NCBI RefSeq assembly: GCF_011074885.1
Contig: NC_054690.1
Location: forward strand, 1,679,001 to 1,743,000
DNA length: 64,000 bases
Reading direction: 5' to 3'
Origin: Brettanomyces bruxellensis
Lineage: Eukaryota > Ascomycota > Pichiomycetes > Pichiales > Pichiaceae
The position numbers and the translations under genes were made by a program. The notes beneath the pieces were generated by a model, which was given only the letters and a program-made list of their open reading frames with translations, was not told the origin of the DNA and ran no database searches. Each line of letters opens with the position of its first letter. Within the stretch, counting starts at the first letter, position 1. Positions 38,900 to 48,597 of this stretch are shown here, piece after piece.

Positions 38900-40717
38900 C
38901 TAAACTTCGTCTATTGGCAAAGGGGCAACGAGAATCATATCTCTTTTGGATCCTTTCAAATATCTATTTTGCTCACTAACAGCACCTGCAAGCATAAACG
39001 ACTTTACATCCCAGTGCTCTCCCTTGAAAAGCACATCTTTTAGCTCTTCTTGCACTAGCATTTTTCCTATGGTTTCATTGTACACATCGCACAAAGTTTC
39101 GTCTTTCTCAGGCTCATATTCGCTCTTTTCTAACCGTTTAAACTCATCCACTACCCACAGTGCCTTCAACGGGATATCCGTGCTATCAATATCATTGTAG
39201 TGATAGTTCACTGTCTTCAATATCCATACTTGCATTAGAACTTCCTGGTAGAACTCTTGAGAAAGAGAAGAAATGAACTCAAACAGTACCACAAAATTTT
39301 CAAAACCCTCCATATCCTTCTTCAGGATATCTTTAAGGGTGATCAGATGTGTTCTGTATTGCTTTAGCAAGACTTTTTCTTTCTCCTTAAGTGCGTGCTT
39401 CATCATATTGTACAACTCTAGCTGGCCCTCACGATAAATTTTGCAGTTATCGTAGTTTATTTGAGCCACGTCATCCGACTTCTTTGGAATAACGCTCAAC
39501 TGACCCTTAAAACGTATATCAATGCTTTCTCTTACACTGTTGACACCATTTAAAACATTTCGCAAAGTTAAACCCTCCTCATCGTCACGTCTGGATACGA
39601 GTGCAAACAATCGAATTATTCCTTCTGGCAATGGGTGATCTCTGTTACAGATGAAGAATGCATCTTCTTTTGGACTGACATTCGAATGGACCTCTGCCCT
39701 AGAAGACAATTCATCGTTGACAGAACCACTTTGAATAACATTGTAGGTCAAGTCAGAAGAGTGGTATATCTTCTTTATTCCCCATTTGTGGATGTCAACA
39801 CCTTCAAGAACCGTGCTTAATTGCTTCCAATTGATTGCAAGCTGCAATATATCGAATTCATTACCCGGAATAACGAATCCGTATGCCATAAGAAGCTCCT
39901 CATTACCTTTCGGGCCGTAATTATTGTAAACTTCGTACTTTCCAGAACCATTCGCAAGCTTAATTTGCGAACTGACGCCAAAGCTGGTGCCATCAAAAGA
40001 CCATGTGACTTTTGTGAGAGGTTTATGGTTCATGAAATCAAGTAATGGAACAAGCATCACTTCAGCGGGATCGCATTCTTTCTCCACCAATCGGAGAGGG
40101 AAAGACCTCGAGTATAGAATGAGAAATCCCCAAAGATAATCGTGGAAAGAAATAGTTTTCGACAATACTGATTTTGTAGCATCAATAAATTCTTGATATT
40201 CTCTTTTGACTTGTGCCAAAACAACCTGAGTCCCCTTAAAAAGATTCGTACCTTTTAAAAGGAGAAGCTCATCTTCATTATAGATAAGTGGAGAACGGAT
40301 CTCCTCCGCTTTTGGTAATAAATCGAGGTATGGATCATTGATTGATTCCGGATCTCCAAGCCTAAAAGCTAAGTAAGCAGTCAATAGATGGCGAGACTCA
40401 AATTGTGACCACTCAAAATCCGGTGCTAAACTGAGAAAGTACTTTCTAGCATTTTGAGAACTTATTATAATCTTCCTTGGAATTTTTAACTGGACGTCGA
40501 CATCCTTTCTGCGGGATACTTGATCTGATGTGGGGGTGTATAAAGTAGAGATCCCTTTCTCGAAAGAGTACTCAAAATTCAAGTTTGGATCCACTTTTGT
40601 GCCCTGTGACTTGCACCAGGAAACAAGCTTGTCCACCTTAGACTGTGTGTTTTCTTCTTGACCCATTTGATTGGTTAATATGGTGATTGATGTCTTGGAA
40701 TTTTTATATCGTTTCAT
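38900..40717 (-). CDS. SET-domain protein-lysine methyltransferase, Rkm/Ctm1-like
   Basis: The 605-residue frame starts with an ATG at 40717; the ATG at 40666 (MGQEENTQSKVDKLVSWCKS) is at least as plausible, because the family-like start DKLVSWCKSQGTKV follows directly. A split SET domain is visible: an N-terminal strand (KFEYS-like region), an iSET insertion (LLKGTNLFKGTQVV), VPLLDFMNHKPLTKVTWSFD containing the catalytic NH motif, and YNNYGPKGNEELLMAYGFVI. A helical Rubisco-LSMT-type substrate-binding domain follows. Yeast relatives Rkm1/Rkm2 methylate ribosomal proteins and Ctm1 methylates cytochrome c. I cannot choose between them from sequence by eye. Confidence 0.72.
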   Translation of the reverse strand: MKRYKNSKTSITILTNQMGQEENTQSKVDKLVSWCKSQGTKVDPNLNFEYSFEKGISTLYTPTSDQVSRRKDVDVQLKIPRKIIISSQNARKYFLSLAPDFEWSQFESRHLLTAYLAFRLGDPESINDPYLDLLPKAEEIRSPLIYNEDELLLLKGTNLFKGTQVVLAQVKREYQEFIDATKSVLSKTISFHDYLWGFLILYSRSFPLRLVEKECDPAEVMLVPLLDFMNHKPLTKVTWSFDGTSFGVSSQIKLANGSGKYEVYNNYGPKGNEELLMAYGFVIPGNEFDILQLAINWKQLSTVLEGVDIHKWGIKKIYHSSDLTYNVIQSGSVNDELSSRAEVHSNVSPKEDAFFICNRDHPLPEGIIRLFALVSRRDDEEGLTLRNVLNGVNSVRESIDIRFKGQLSVIPKKSDDVAQINYDNCKIYREGQLELYNMMKHALKEKEKVLLKQYRTHLITLKDILKKDMEGFENFVVLFEFISSLSQEFYQEVLMQVWILKTVNYHYNDIDSTDIPLKALWVVDEFKRLEKSEYEPEKDETLCDVYNETIGKMLVQEELKDVLFKGEHWDVKSFMLAGAVSEQNRYLKGSKRDMILVAPLPIDEV

Positions 40718-41128
40718 CAGTGTGATATTTCACTTTAAAGGTGCAGGAAAAGATTTTAACAAAAAAAAATTAAAAAAAGATAGTGAGTAAAAAAAAAGCC
40801 CCACAAGAAAAAAGGACTCCTGCAAAAGAACAGCACACATTACTACTTATTTAGTTGAGTATTATGTTAACACAAATATCAGAAACGTTATGCGAAATGC
40901 AAAGTATTGCAGTAATGGCCAATTTAGGCTGCAACGGGGTCAAGTACTTGCATTTAACGCTCTACTAAAGACTAAAAAAAAGTCATGTAACGAATCGATA
41001 TAGAATAAACTTTGAAAACACACGGAAACCAGTTTAAAAGAGAACTGTCACTCGAAAATAAGTCAAATAACCAGATGAACAATAAATACACAAATCAGAA
41101 TCACCAAATATACAAATTGAACAATCAA
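40718..41128. promoter_or_regulatory. Intergenic upstream of the SET gene
   Basis: These 411 bp contain A tracts (40761-40797) close to the SET gene start, which fits a minus-strand promoter, and the 3' flank of the 172-residue ORF. No other gene was seen. Confidence 0.5.
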
Positions 41129-41647
41129 TCAAGCCCGTACATACCGTGTATTCTTCTTCGCTGCTTCGGCAAGCTCAACATCCGTGATAGACTTCTCTAA
41201 ATCGTCATCTTGATCCACAACGATACTGTTATTATGCTTTTTAAGGGCAGATTTTGGTTCACTTTCTTGTGCAACTCTCAAAGAAGCAGCCTCTGCATAC
41301 GATAGCTGCTTATATTCCACATCTATGAACTCTTCTGAGCTGTTTTCCGTCTTGAATTTCTTCATGGCAATCACTTTATCTGTCGGAGATCTGACTTTAT
41401 TAGATTCATCCAATTTAGAATGACATGACGCGTGCCCATTCTCAAGTGGAGTCTGTTGCTGATGGGTGCGTGAAAACCATCTTAATGGCCAAAAAGCAGA
41501 TAGTGCTCCAGATCTTGGTGTTGACACGTTAACCGTTTTCTCTATAACATGATCTTGTTCGTGCTGATCCGACAATGTTCCGAAATCAACAACTTTAGGT
41601 GCAATCTGGGACTCCTTTCTACTCAATTGCTTTTTGTCAGGGAACAT
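41129..41647 (-). CDS. Hypothetical protein, 172 residues
   Basis: I do not recognise this ORF. It starts with an ATG at 41647 and is polar, Lys/Ser/Glu-rich and probably disordered. It has one short hydrophobic-aromatic patch near residue 50 (ALSAFWPLRWFSR) and no membrane segment. The last coding segment reads TRYVRA and includes GTATGT, which could be a splice donor, but no TACTAAC branch site follows before 40900, so the unspliced end is preferred. It lies next to the large gene-free interval. The gene may be real but its coding status is unproven. Confidence 0.4.
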   Translation of the reverse strand: MFPDKKQLSRKESQIAPKVVDFGTLSDQHEQDHVIEKTVNVSTPRSGALSAFWPLRWFSRTHQQQTPLENGHASCHSKLDESNKVRSPTDKVIAMKKFKTENSSEEFIDVEYKQLSYAEAASLRVAQESEPKSALKKHNNSIVVDQDDDLEKSITDVELAEAAKKNTRYVRA

Positions 41648-44600
41648 GATTGATGCTTTGTAGTGTTTTTTTGCATATCTTTTGAAAAGGCGACATCTTT
41701 GTGCAAAAAAGAAGGGATAACTGTAGACATTTTGTTAACAAGATAAGGTCCAAAAATAGACTACCGCCTGCTAATCTCCGCACCCAAAAAATGATTCCCA
41801 AAAAAAAAAAAAAAAAATAAATAAACAAATCAAATGCAAGATAGCGCGAATGTACACGGGTCTTGAAATGAAACGCGGTTATTCACTTACTGATAAGATG
41901 TCTAATTAATTAGCCCAATTTGCCTTTTAATACTATGCTGGTATTTGAAAGCACAATTCACCTTTAGGCATGCCATTTTTGTCTCTTTAAAGTACATGTA
42001 TTGCTTATTACATGATTATTTTCGAAGGAAAATATTGAAACATGCATTTTCAGCTAAATTCAATCCGGCGTCTAATAAATCCACTCGAGGCGTTAATTTC
42101 AAGTGACACGTGAATTTATTGCGTTATCATATTTTTATCCTCACTGACGTCATATAATGTCAATGTAACATTGATATAAGTATTCAGCTTAGTAGCGTCC
42201 TATTTTCTGGAAAAAAACGCATAAAGAATATATTCTCTTATTATGACTATTACTAGTCTGCAGAATCACACCGAACGGAAAGAATCTAGATTCCGATAAC
42301 TTTATATTTCCCTCATTTACACAAAGCAAAGGTTTGCTGATACAGAGTTTTAGGACTTGGCACAGGTCATCTTTGGGTATTTTCTGGTTTGACCCCTTGT
42401 CCTTTTCCGAAAACAAATTCAGCAACTGCACTTACTGCTTTTCTTAAAGATTAGAATCTACTTTTATCAAACCCGCATGAAACCGGTCTGTCAACAGTAG
42501 TACTTTGTAATATTTGAAGAGCATCTTGCTTGGTACAAAGTATTCAGTTCTATCTACCAACAATATATAAATATGGTTCACATAAATAACAATTACGCAT
42601 GCAAACATTATTGTTTTGCTGAGCGGACTTTCTTTAATTCACTATGCTATTTTTTGGTTACTGTATAGCTACACAATTATTAGGGCAATTTTATTCTAAA
42701 AAATGCAGTAATGCCTTTGTATGTACTTGTGATCTTGGAAACAGATGTGATCAATTTATGATCATTTGGAAATCCTCCAAAATGTCAAGAATTCTTCATA
42801 CACTAATTATGATTTCTTTTGGGATGTTTATCGTTGATTTTAGCCAAATAGATAAAAAGTTTCACTGTATATGTAGTGATCAGTTGTATTAATAACTGAG
42901 AAATTTCCACCAACAATAAATCCACTATTATTATAAGAATAGATCAGATTATATGCTATTATGATTGGTCTAAGCTTGGATAATCCAGAATTCCTGCAGG
43001 TTTAAATTAATATGGAAACAAAAGGAAAGAAAAAAAAAGGATTTTACAATTGTGGAATTCCATTTCCGGTAAATACCAATAATACCGAGAAAATAGTTCC
43101 TTGTGATTATTCACTTATATAATGTATCAATTTTGTTGCCTATGTTGTGTCACATTACGTAAATCATACAAGTTTATGTCTTTTTCTTGTTATAAAATGA
43201 ATCGCTAGAAATTTTTGAGCATGCTTTTACTTCGGTTGAAACAATAGCAAATACAGGACTTAAAAGTAATACAATCACAGAGATTTAAGAAAAAAACAAA
43301 ACTTATAATTAAATTAGAAACATTTGACATTGCATTTGGAATCAACTCTGATTTCGCATCACATTCTGTAAATTGTAGTGTTCTTATTTTGCTTTTGCAA
43401 TTTGAAATGAGTTATCTTTTAAATAAGAAAGTTTACCGGTTGGCTTTGAGTTCAAAATAATAGCTAACGTTACCATTAATTTACAATATTCTAATTTTGA
43501 TTTTCGCTCTTCAAGTAAATAGATAACATGCATATTTGGCTAACCTTAAACCACAAGCAGGAAATTAAAGCATTGTTTCACATGCACTGGTCAGGTTTAT
43601 CTGTACCTGCACAAGGAACAATTGGTATTGAAACTAGAATATCAACTTTTTGACCAAAGAACACATAAGATCTATGAGATGTAGGTACATCCATAGCATA
43701 GGAAACAAAGGTAATAAATGTATCCAGCGGTACTGTGAAGCAGTTAAAGATACAGGAAATAGCTACAAGAAACCCACGAAGATATTATATGAGAGCTGAA
43801 TAATTATGGTTCTTCGAAAACTAAACGCAAGTGATGCTTCCTGCTAACAAAAGCATCTAAACATGATGTTGCTATTGCTTGAATGAGTGAAAAGGTAAAA
43901 AGAATAAATTCAAGACGAAAAAAGATTAGTATGGATAGCCGCGCTCTTATCTGAGTAATATGTTTTTCGATTCAACTTTTTTTGGTGATGCACTAACTAT
44001 TTCGGGAGTCATCCGACGGATATGCTTATCGGCAAATCTTATTTATATTCTGTTGAAAACGGTCCTTTCGGCATCAACTGCTCCTTTTCAGGTCTAAATT
44101 CTAAATTTCGGGTTTGTTGATTCGTCGATCCTTCCCTGCCAAATTTTATAGATGCGACAATAAGCTTATAAATTGTTCTTTGCATTGTCTGGATGGCCAA
44201 TAGTACTAAGTACAACAATCCGGTGGGGTCCGCTTTATTATTTTCGGGTATCGGCAGACCTTAAATAAATGATAATGTGCATTTATTACACGCGATAGGT
44301 TTATTCCGTGTTAACCATCTGATTCTTCATCATTGCTGTCTCTGTTTCTGCTATGCTTACAGCAAATGAAAATCAGCGGTGTTAGGATGTGCTCAGAATG
44401 TGGCCCACCTGATAGATGCACGACGCGCGTCTGCCTGTTATCTTTTTCCTAAATTCTGCTATTGTTACATAAGTTTGCCACACCACACATACCGGCTATC
44501 TCAATATATAATAATACGGTAAATAATACAATACCGGAAAGATATGTACCAGTTTTATTTTTATGCTACATGCCTATGATTTCCAACAGATGAGTCACGC

Positions 44601-45157
44601 TTTGAGTTGCATTGCGAATCTTTGATTTTTAAGTGGCTTGCGTGGAAAATGGGTTCTTTTATTTGTATGATTTTAGTCGGATAGATAGATGCTCTGAAGT
44701 AGAATGTAATTTATTAAGTGGATTTGCGTCACATCACATTTTCCCCCCTTTTTCCTATTTGATCTGTGCTCCTCTATGAAAAAGAGTAAATTAAATTGAG
44801 AAGAAAAAATAAAAATAATATAAATCCCCATTGTGCACCATCTGAATTATCAATCCATCCATCTATCTTCTTTATTTGATTTACACACATTTTTGCACCG
44901 TTTACTTCTTTACTCTATCTGATTAAGTTTAGTTTGCCTGAAATATATTTCAATTACGAACAGACTTATTGACTAAGGATAGAATCATCAGTATCATATT
45001 AAATCTACCAAATTTCACTCACTGATATATCACATAGTTAAATCCCTATCTTAGATAAGGGCAAGCTATCAGGATAGAAAGTGGCATTATTTTAGGTTGT
45101 TCAATTTCTAAATCATACATCCTTCCAAATTATACATTCCTCTAGGATATTCACAGC
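41648..45157. other. 3.5-kb gene-free AT-rich interval (candidate centromere or very long promoter)
   Basis: No ORF with an ATG and conserved features, no tRNA and no tandem array can be supported here, unlike the other intergenic spaces. The sequence is AT-rich (estimated by eye at about two thirds A+T) and of high complexity. Its left part has an A tract (41804-41819) and a 12-bp palindrome GAATCTAGATTC (42282-42293). The right end (about 43980-45157) has more GC-containing motifs and T-rich stretches that look like promoter for the downstream gene. I saw no long terminal repeat pair or long inverted repeat, but a self-alignment is needed to be sure. Confidence 0.55.
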
Positions 45158-46807
45158 ATGCCGCGTTATGCAGAATTGCCCTCCCATATTGAAGCAGGTG
45201 AAGATCAGCAATTACCCAAAAGTGGAAGATGCTTTACTTTCAATCAAAGGAAAGAGGAAGACTCTTTATCACAGACAGATACCCTTCTAGAATCCACACA
45301 ACTTCAAAGAAAAGAAGCTATACTATCACCGGAAAATTCAATGTTGAAGATACTGCACAATTCGGAGACAGAGAACGATGATCATGCGTTTGCTATGAGA
45401 AGAGCAACCTCATCTTCTTGGCAGCCTTTTTTTGAAGCTGGCTTTTCTCCAAGACCACCGGAGATCTCCACATTCCCATTTCCATTTTGTATGGGAGAGT
45501 CAGATTATGTCATTGTGGATAAAGATGTACTATCAAGTACACATGAAGGATCAAATGTTGATACTTCTTTGGAAATCGTATCAAATCGAGCTGATAGGGT
45601 CAATGGTGGCTCAAATGCAGAGTCGATACTCTCCAGCTCTCCAGACATGACTGACACGTCAGCATCACCGGACAGTTTTAGGGGCATGAGCACATTTCCT
45701 GAAACCCTGGATACTGGACTTTCGCAAACGGAAGAATTTGAGCAGATATCTATTCCCAGCACGTCTGACGAAGAAACAATTGAAACAGAGCAGCTTTCAT
45801 CAATGATTCCCTCATTTATTATGCCAAGAGTCTCTGTTATATCTTTGGACAGCTCAAAAACTTCAGATATGGGTGGCGGTCCTGTCAACATACAGATAGT
45901 GGGAAGAGGTGGCAATATTTTAATGCACAGGCTGTGCACGTACAAGAAGACACTAGGAAATGTGGCATTCCAGCTGGAGGCCAAGCCAATCCCAAGTATT
46001 ATTCTTTGGGTTGTGGATTCTGCAAATTGCGTTCTTCCACAGGTGGAAAAACGACCGGTAGTTCCAATCTGGGTGAATGGTGGAGGGAAAAACTTCCCCA
46101 TCTTGGATATTTGCACTACGCAGTACTTTGTGTGCCGGCCATTTAAAATGAAGTCTCTAAACGATGATCTAATGACGTTGATCGACTTCTTGAGCTGTTT
46201 AGGAAAAGACAATGCACACATAGATAGCTTACTATACGAAGGAAGAATTGGTTCTTCAATTCCGCTCAAAGGTGTCAATTTAGTGTTAATTGACGGTGCA
46301 AAAGAGACGGGCCGAAAGTTGAGTAATTCACGTCTGTTTCGAGGCTCGAAAACCAAATACAGTGGCAAAAACAGAATAAGAAAGTTGAATGGTCAAAAGT
46401 GCAGACAGCAGAAATTGAAGGTGCGTTTTTTTGTTGGATTTTCGTTTGGAATCGTGTCTATTGCTCTGGTTATGATCTGGAAAGGCCTAGGTGTTGCCCA
46501 AGAACGATTAGATGCTGCTGAACTTGTCCAGATGCAATCTCCAAGATATAAACAGCTTCCAATTTATGTTTCAGAAATGAACAGAGCATTGTCTGCAAAG
46601 TACAGTCGATATCTTTCTGAAATTAACGGTCAGCCTTCGCTTTCTTGGCAGAGATACGTGACAGATTGGGATAACTTTCTATACTTGAAGCTGGATAATC
46701 TTGCAGATGAGTTTGACGAGTTGAGTCATGCTGTGGCTTTTAGAGGCATGCAGATATTTCAACGAATGAAGCTTTTTGTGGAAAACATCATGGGTGTTCT
46801 TGATTGA
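45158..46807 (+). CDS. ATG32: Probable mitophagy receptor Atg32-like membrane protein
   Basis: The 549-residue protein has a long acidic, Ser-rich, probably disordered N-terminus (1-240), a folded domain (about 245-390, beginning GGGPVNIQIVGRGGNILMHR) and one membrane segment near 425-445 (VRFFVGFSFGIVSIALVMIW). A C-terminal tail of about 105 residues follows. This equals the topology of Atg32, an outer mitochondrial membrane protein of about 530 residues with its N-terminal two thirds in the cytosol. SSSWQPF near residue 88 resembles the Atg32 SWQ motif for Atg8, but the fourth position is Phe; YVIV near residue 117, next to acids, is another possible Atg8-interacting motif. I cannot confirm the family without alignment. 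Confidence 0.5.
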   Translation: MPRYAELPSHIEAGEDQQLPKSGRCFTFNQRKEEDSLSQTDTLLESTQLQRKEAILSPENSMLKILHNSETENDDHAFAMRRATSSSWQPFFEAGFSPRPPEISTFPFPFCMGESDYVIVDKDVLSSTHEGSNVDTSLEIVSNRADRVNGGSNAESILSSSPDMTDTSASPDSFRGMSTFPETLDTGLSQTEEFEQISIPSTSDEETIETEQLSSMIPSFIMPRVSVISLDSSKTSDMGGGPVNIQIVGRGGNILMHRLCTYKKTLGNVAFQLEAKPIPSIILWVVDSANCVLPQVEKRPVVPIWVNGGGKNFPILDICTTQYFVCRPFKMKSLNDDLMTLIDFLSCLGKDNAHIDSLLYEGRIGSSIPLKGVNLVLIDGAKETGRKLSNSRLFRGSKTKYSGKNRIRKLNGQKCRQQKLKVRFFVGFSFGIVSIALVMIWKGLGVAQERLDAAELVQMQSPRYKQLPIYVSEMNRALSAKYSRYLSEINGQPSLSWQRYVTDWDNFLYLKLDNLADEFDELSHAVAFRGMQIFQRMKLFVENIMGVLD

Positions 46808-47343
46808 ACAAAGAATTGGAAATCAGTGCTAGTGTTTGGTTTAAGGTGTGCTTAAACTGGGTTTAGGATTTGTGGGTTTATTGGGTTATTTAGGATTAGG
46901 GTAGGATTTATATGCTTAAAATTTTCTATAATGTTTGCTATTCAATATGTAGGGCATCACAAGGTATGTTAACATTTATCATCCTTATAAGCTTTGCTAT
47001 CTTTATTAGCCTTACTATCTTTATTTACTTTTACTACCTTTATTAGCCTTACTAGCTTCAATGTTTTGTCAGATGGTATTTTGGTATTTGCAGATTTTGT
47101 TAGTCTAACGTACTTTAACTGTATGATTTGTGGCTATTTTTTTTTTTTTTTTTTTTTTTTTTTGCAGCTGAAAAACTTGAAGTCTATAATAAGTTTGACC
47201 TTCTAGGCCGTGGACATATACAAACTCCAAGAGTGTACAACTGATCATATTTCGCAAAGTAGAGATTTATTTTTGTTATCTTTATACAGATACAGCATAT
47301 CGGAACAATCTTATATCAAGAAAGGACACATTCTTTTTAAAAA
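46808..47343. other. Intergenic ATG32-like / RRP42
   Basis: These 536 bp between tandem plus-strand genes have loose TTTATTAGCCTTACTA repeats (46985-47065) after the upstream gene and a 24-base T tract (47139-47163) about 180 bp before the RRP42 start. No gene was recognised. Confidence 0.55.
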
Positions 47344-48222
47344 ATGGCCCTTTCTCCCGCCGAAAGAGCATACATATATGATTCGTTGGTTTCCCCACAG
47401 ATTGCAAGAACAGACTCTAGAAAGCCAACACAGTTTCGTCCGCTAAAGGCCACGTGTTCCTTTTTACCGAACTCAAACGGTTCGTCTCGAATTTCCACTG
47501 TAGATGGTCTTGAATGCATTACAAGTGTGAAAGCAAGTGTGCTACGAACAAACAACATTGATGAACTTATTCAGGTTGATGTGGATATACAAGGCCAAAG
47601 AGACGACTCGGATTTGTGTGTTGGCATTTCCAGCGTTCTCAGTCGGGCACTAACAAGCAATATGGACAGATCAAAGCTCAGACTCACTGATAAATACAGC
47701 TTTCAGTTGTTTATAGACGTGGTGGTATTGTCCATACCGGTTGACTTTCAGACTTCTTCATACACACTTTACTCACTTATATCACTTGCATCGATGGGTT
47801 GCTACCTTGCTCTAAGGTCCACAAAGCTCCCGCTTTTAGTTTCAACTACAAATGACAAGGAGGTGGAGGAAGAACCAACATTTTCCGATGATTGGGAGTC
47901 TTGTGTTGATCTCATCCCAAACGACTCTGATGCACTTCCTACACTCATGTTTGTCGTTGGCATTGTGGGAAATAACGTTATTGCTGATCCCTCATTGGAG
48001 GAGCAGCAGGTGGCAGAGTCTGGCATGTGCATAGGATATAATAAAGGAAACATTGCGGCTCCAGTGCAGTCTGTTTCACTTTCAACTGTTGATGGTAAAG
48101 GTTTCAGCGAGAAAGCACTTCTGAGATCATTTGATCTTGTTAGACAGATGGGTAGTGCAGTGACAAATGCCCTTGATACAATAGCTGCACAGAATCCCGG
48201 CGAAGTTGAAGCTGCGTTTTGA
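47344..48222 (+). CDS. RRP42: Exosome core subunit Rrp42 (RNase PH fold)
   Basis: The 292-residue protein starts MALSPAERAYIYDSLVSPQI, continues with FRPLKATCSFLPNSNGSSRI and CITSVKASV, and has RNase PH-like core segments to the end. This matches Rrp42, one of six RNase-PH-type proteins forming the ring of the RNA exosome, which has no catalytic residues of its own and supports 3'-5' RNA decay and processing with Rrp44 and Rrp6. The length is close to S. cerevisiae Rrp42 (265). It converges on TRM3. Confidence 0.9.
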   Translation: MALSPAERAYIYDSLVSPQIARTDSRKPTQFRPLKATCSFLPNSNGSSRISTVDGLECITSVKASVLRTNNIDELIQVDVDIQGQRDDSDLCVGISSVLSRALTSNMDRSKLRLTDKYSFQLFIDVVVLSIPVDFQTSSYTLYSLISLASMGCYLALRSTKLPLLVSTTNDKEVEEEPTFSDDWESCVDLIPNDSDALPTLMFVVGIVGNNVIADPSLEEQQVAESGMCIGYNKGNIAAPVQSVSLSTVDGKGFSEKALLRSFDLVRQMGSAVTNALDTIAAQNPGEVEAAF

Positions 48223-48597
48223 AGTTTGCAGTTGCAATTTGGGATATGCGGTTTTCTGTTTGCAAGGGTTGGATTCTGGACAGGTGTAGATCACAGAAAT
48301 GAAAGGTATGAGTGAAGGGAAGCAGGATATGGGAGGTAGGGTGAAAAGTGAGAGGAAAGTGAGAGAAAAGTGAAAGAAAAGTGAGAGTAAAGTGAGAAGA
48401 AATACGACTTATATCAAGAGCCAGTAGAATAGATGAATCCAACAGTGTATTGATATGTTAGATATACAAAATTACACAGACGGTGATTTAATAACTGAAT
48501 AGCTGTGAATTTAATATTGTAGATTGAAAAATACAAATTAGCAATTGGTTCATATTAAAAGTGTGTAGTCTGCATATACCTCCCAGATTCTTCCAAT
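48223..48597. other. Convergent intergenic RRP42 / TRM3
   Basis: These 375 bp between two stop codons include GTGAGAGAAAAGTGA-type purine repeats (48345-48400) near the RRP42 end. No gene was recognised. Confidence 0.55.

Noticed and set aside
40900..41140. A spliced extension of the 172-residue ORF from the GTATGT near its stop
   Set aside because: No TACTAAC or close variant lies before possible acceptors, and the best acceptors give a stop within a few codons.
42189..42892. Two short open frames of about 80 codons in the gene-free interval
   Set aside because: One (minus strand) begins at GTG, not ATG; the other has no conserved feature and a composition no different from the surrounding AT-rich sequence.
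44440..44560. A GTATGT donor and CCTAAC-like branch word on the minus strand in the gene desert
   Set aside because: No ATG-initiated exon precedes the donor and no coding frame continues after a possible acceptor.
41648..45157. Retrotransposon remnant or mitochondrial DNA insertion
   Set aside because: I found no paired terminal repeats, no integrase or reverse transcriptase fragments and no recognisable mitochondrial gene piece; an alignment could still reveal old remnants.
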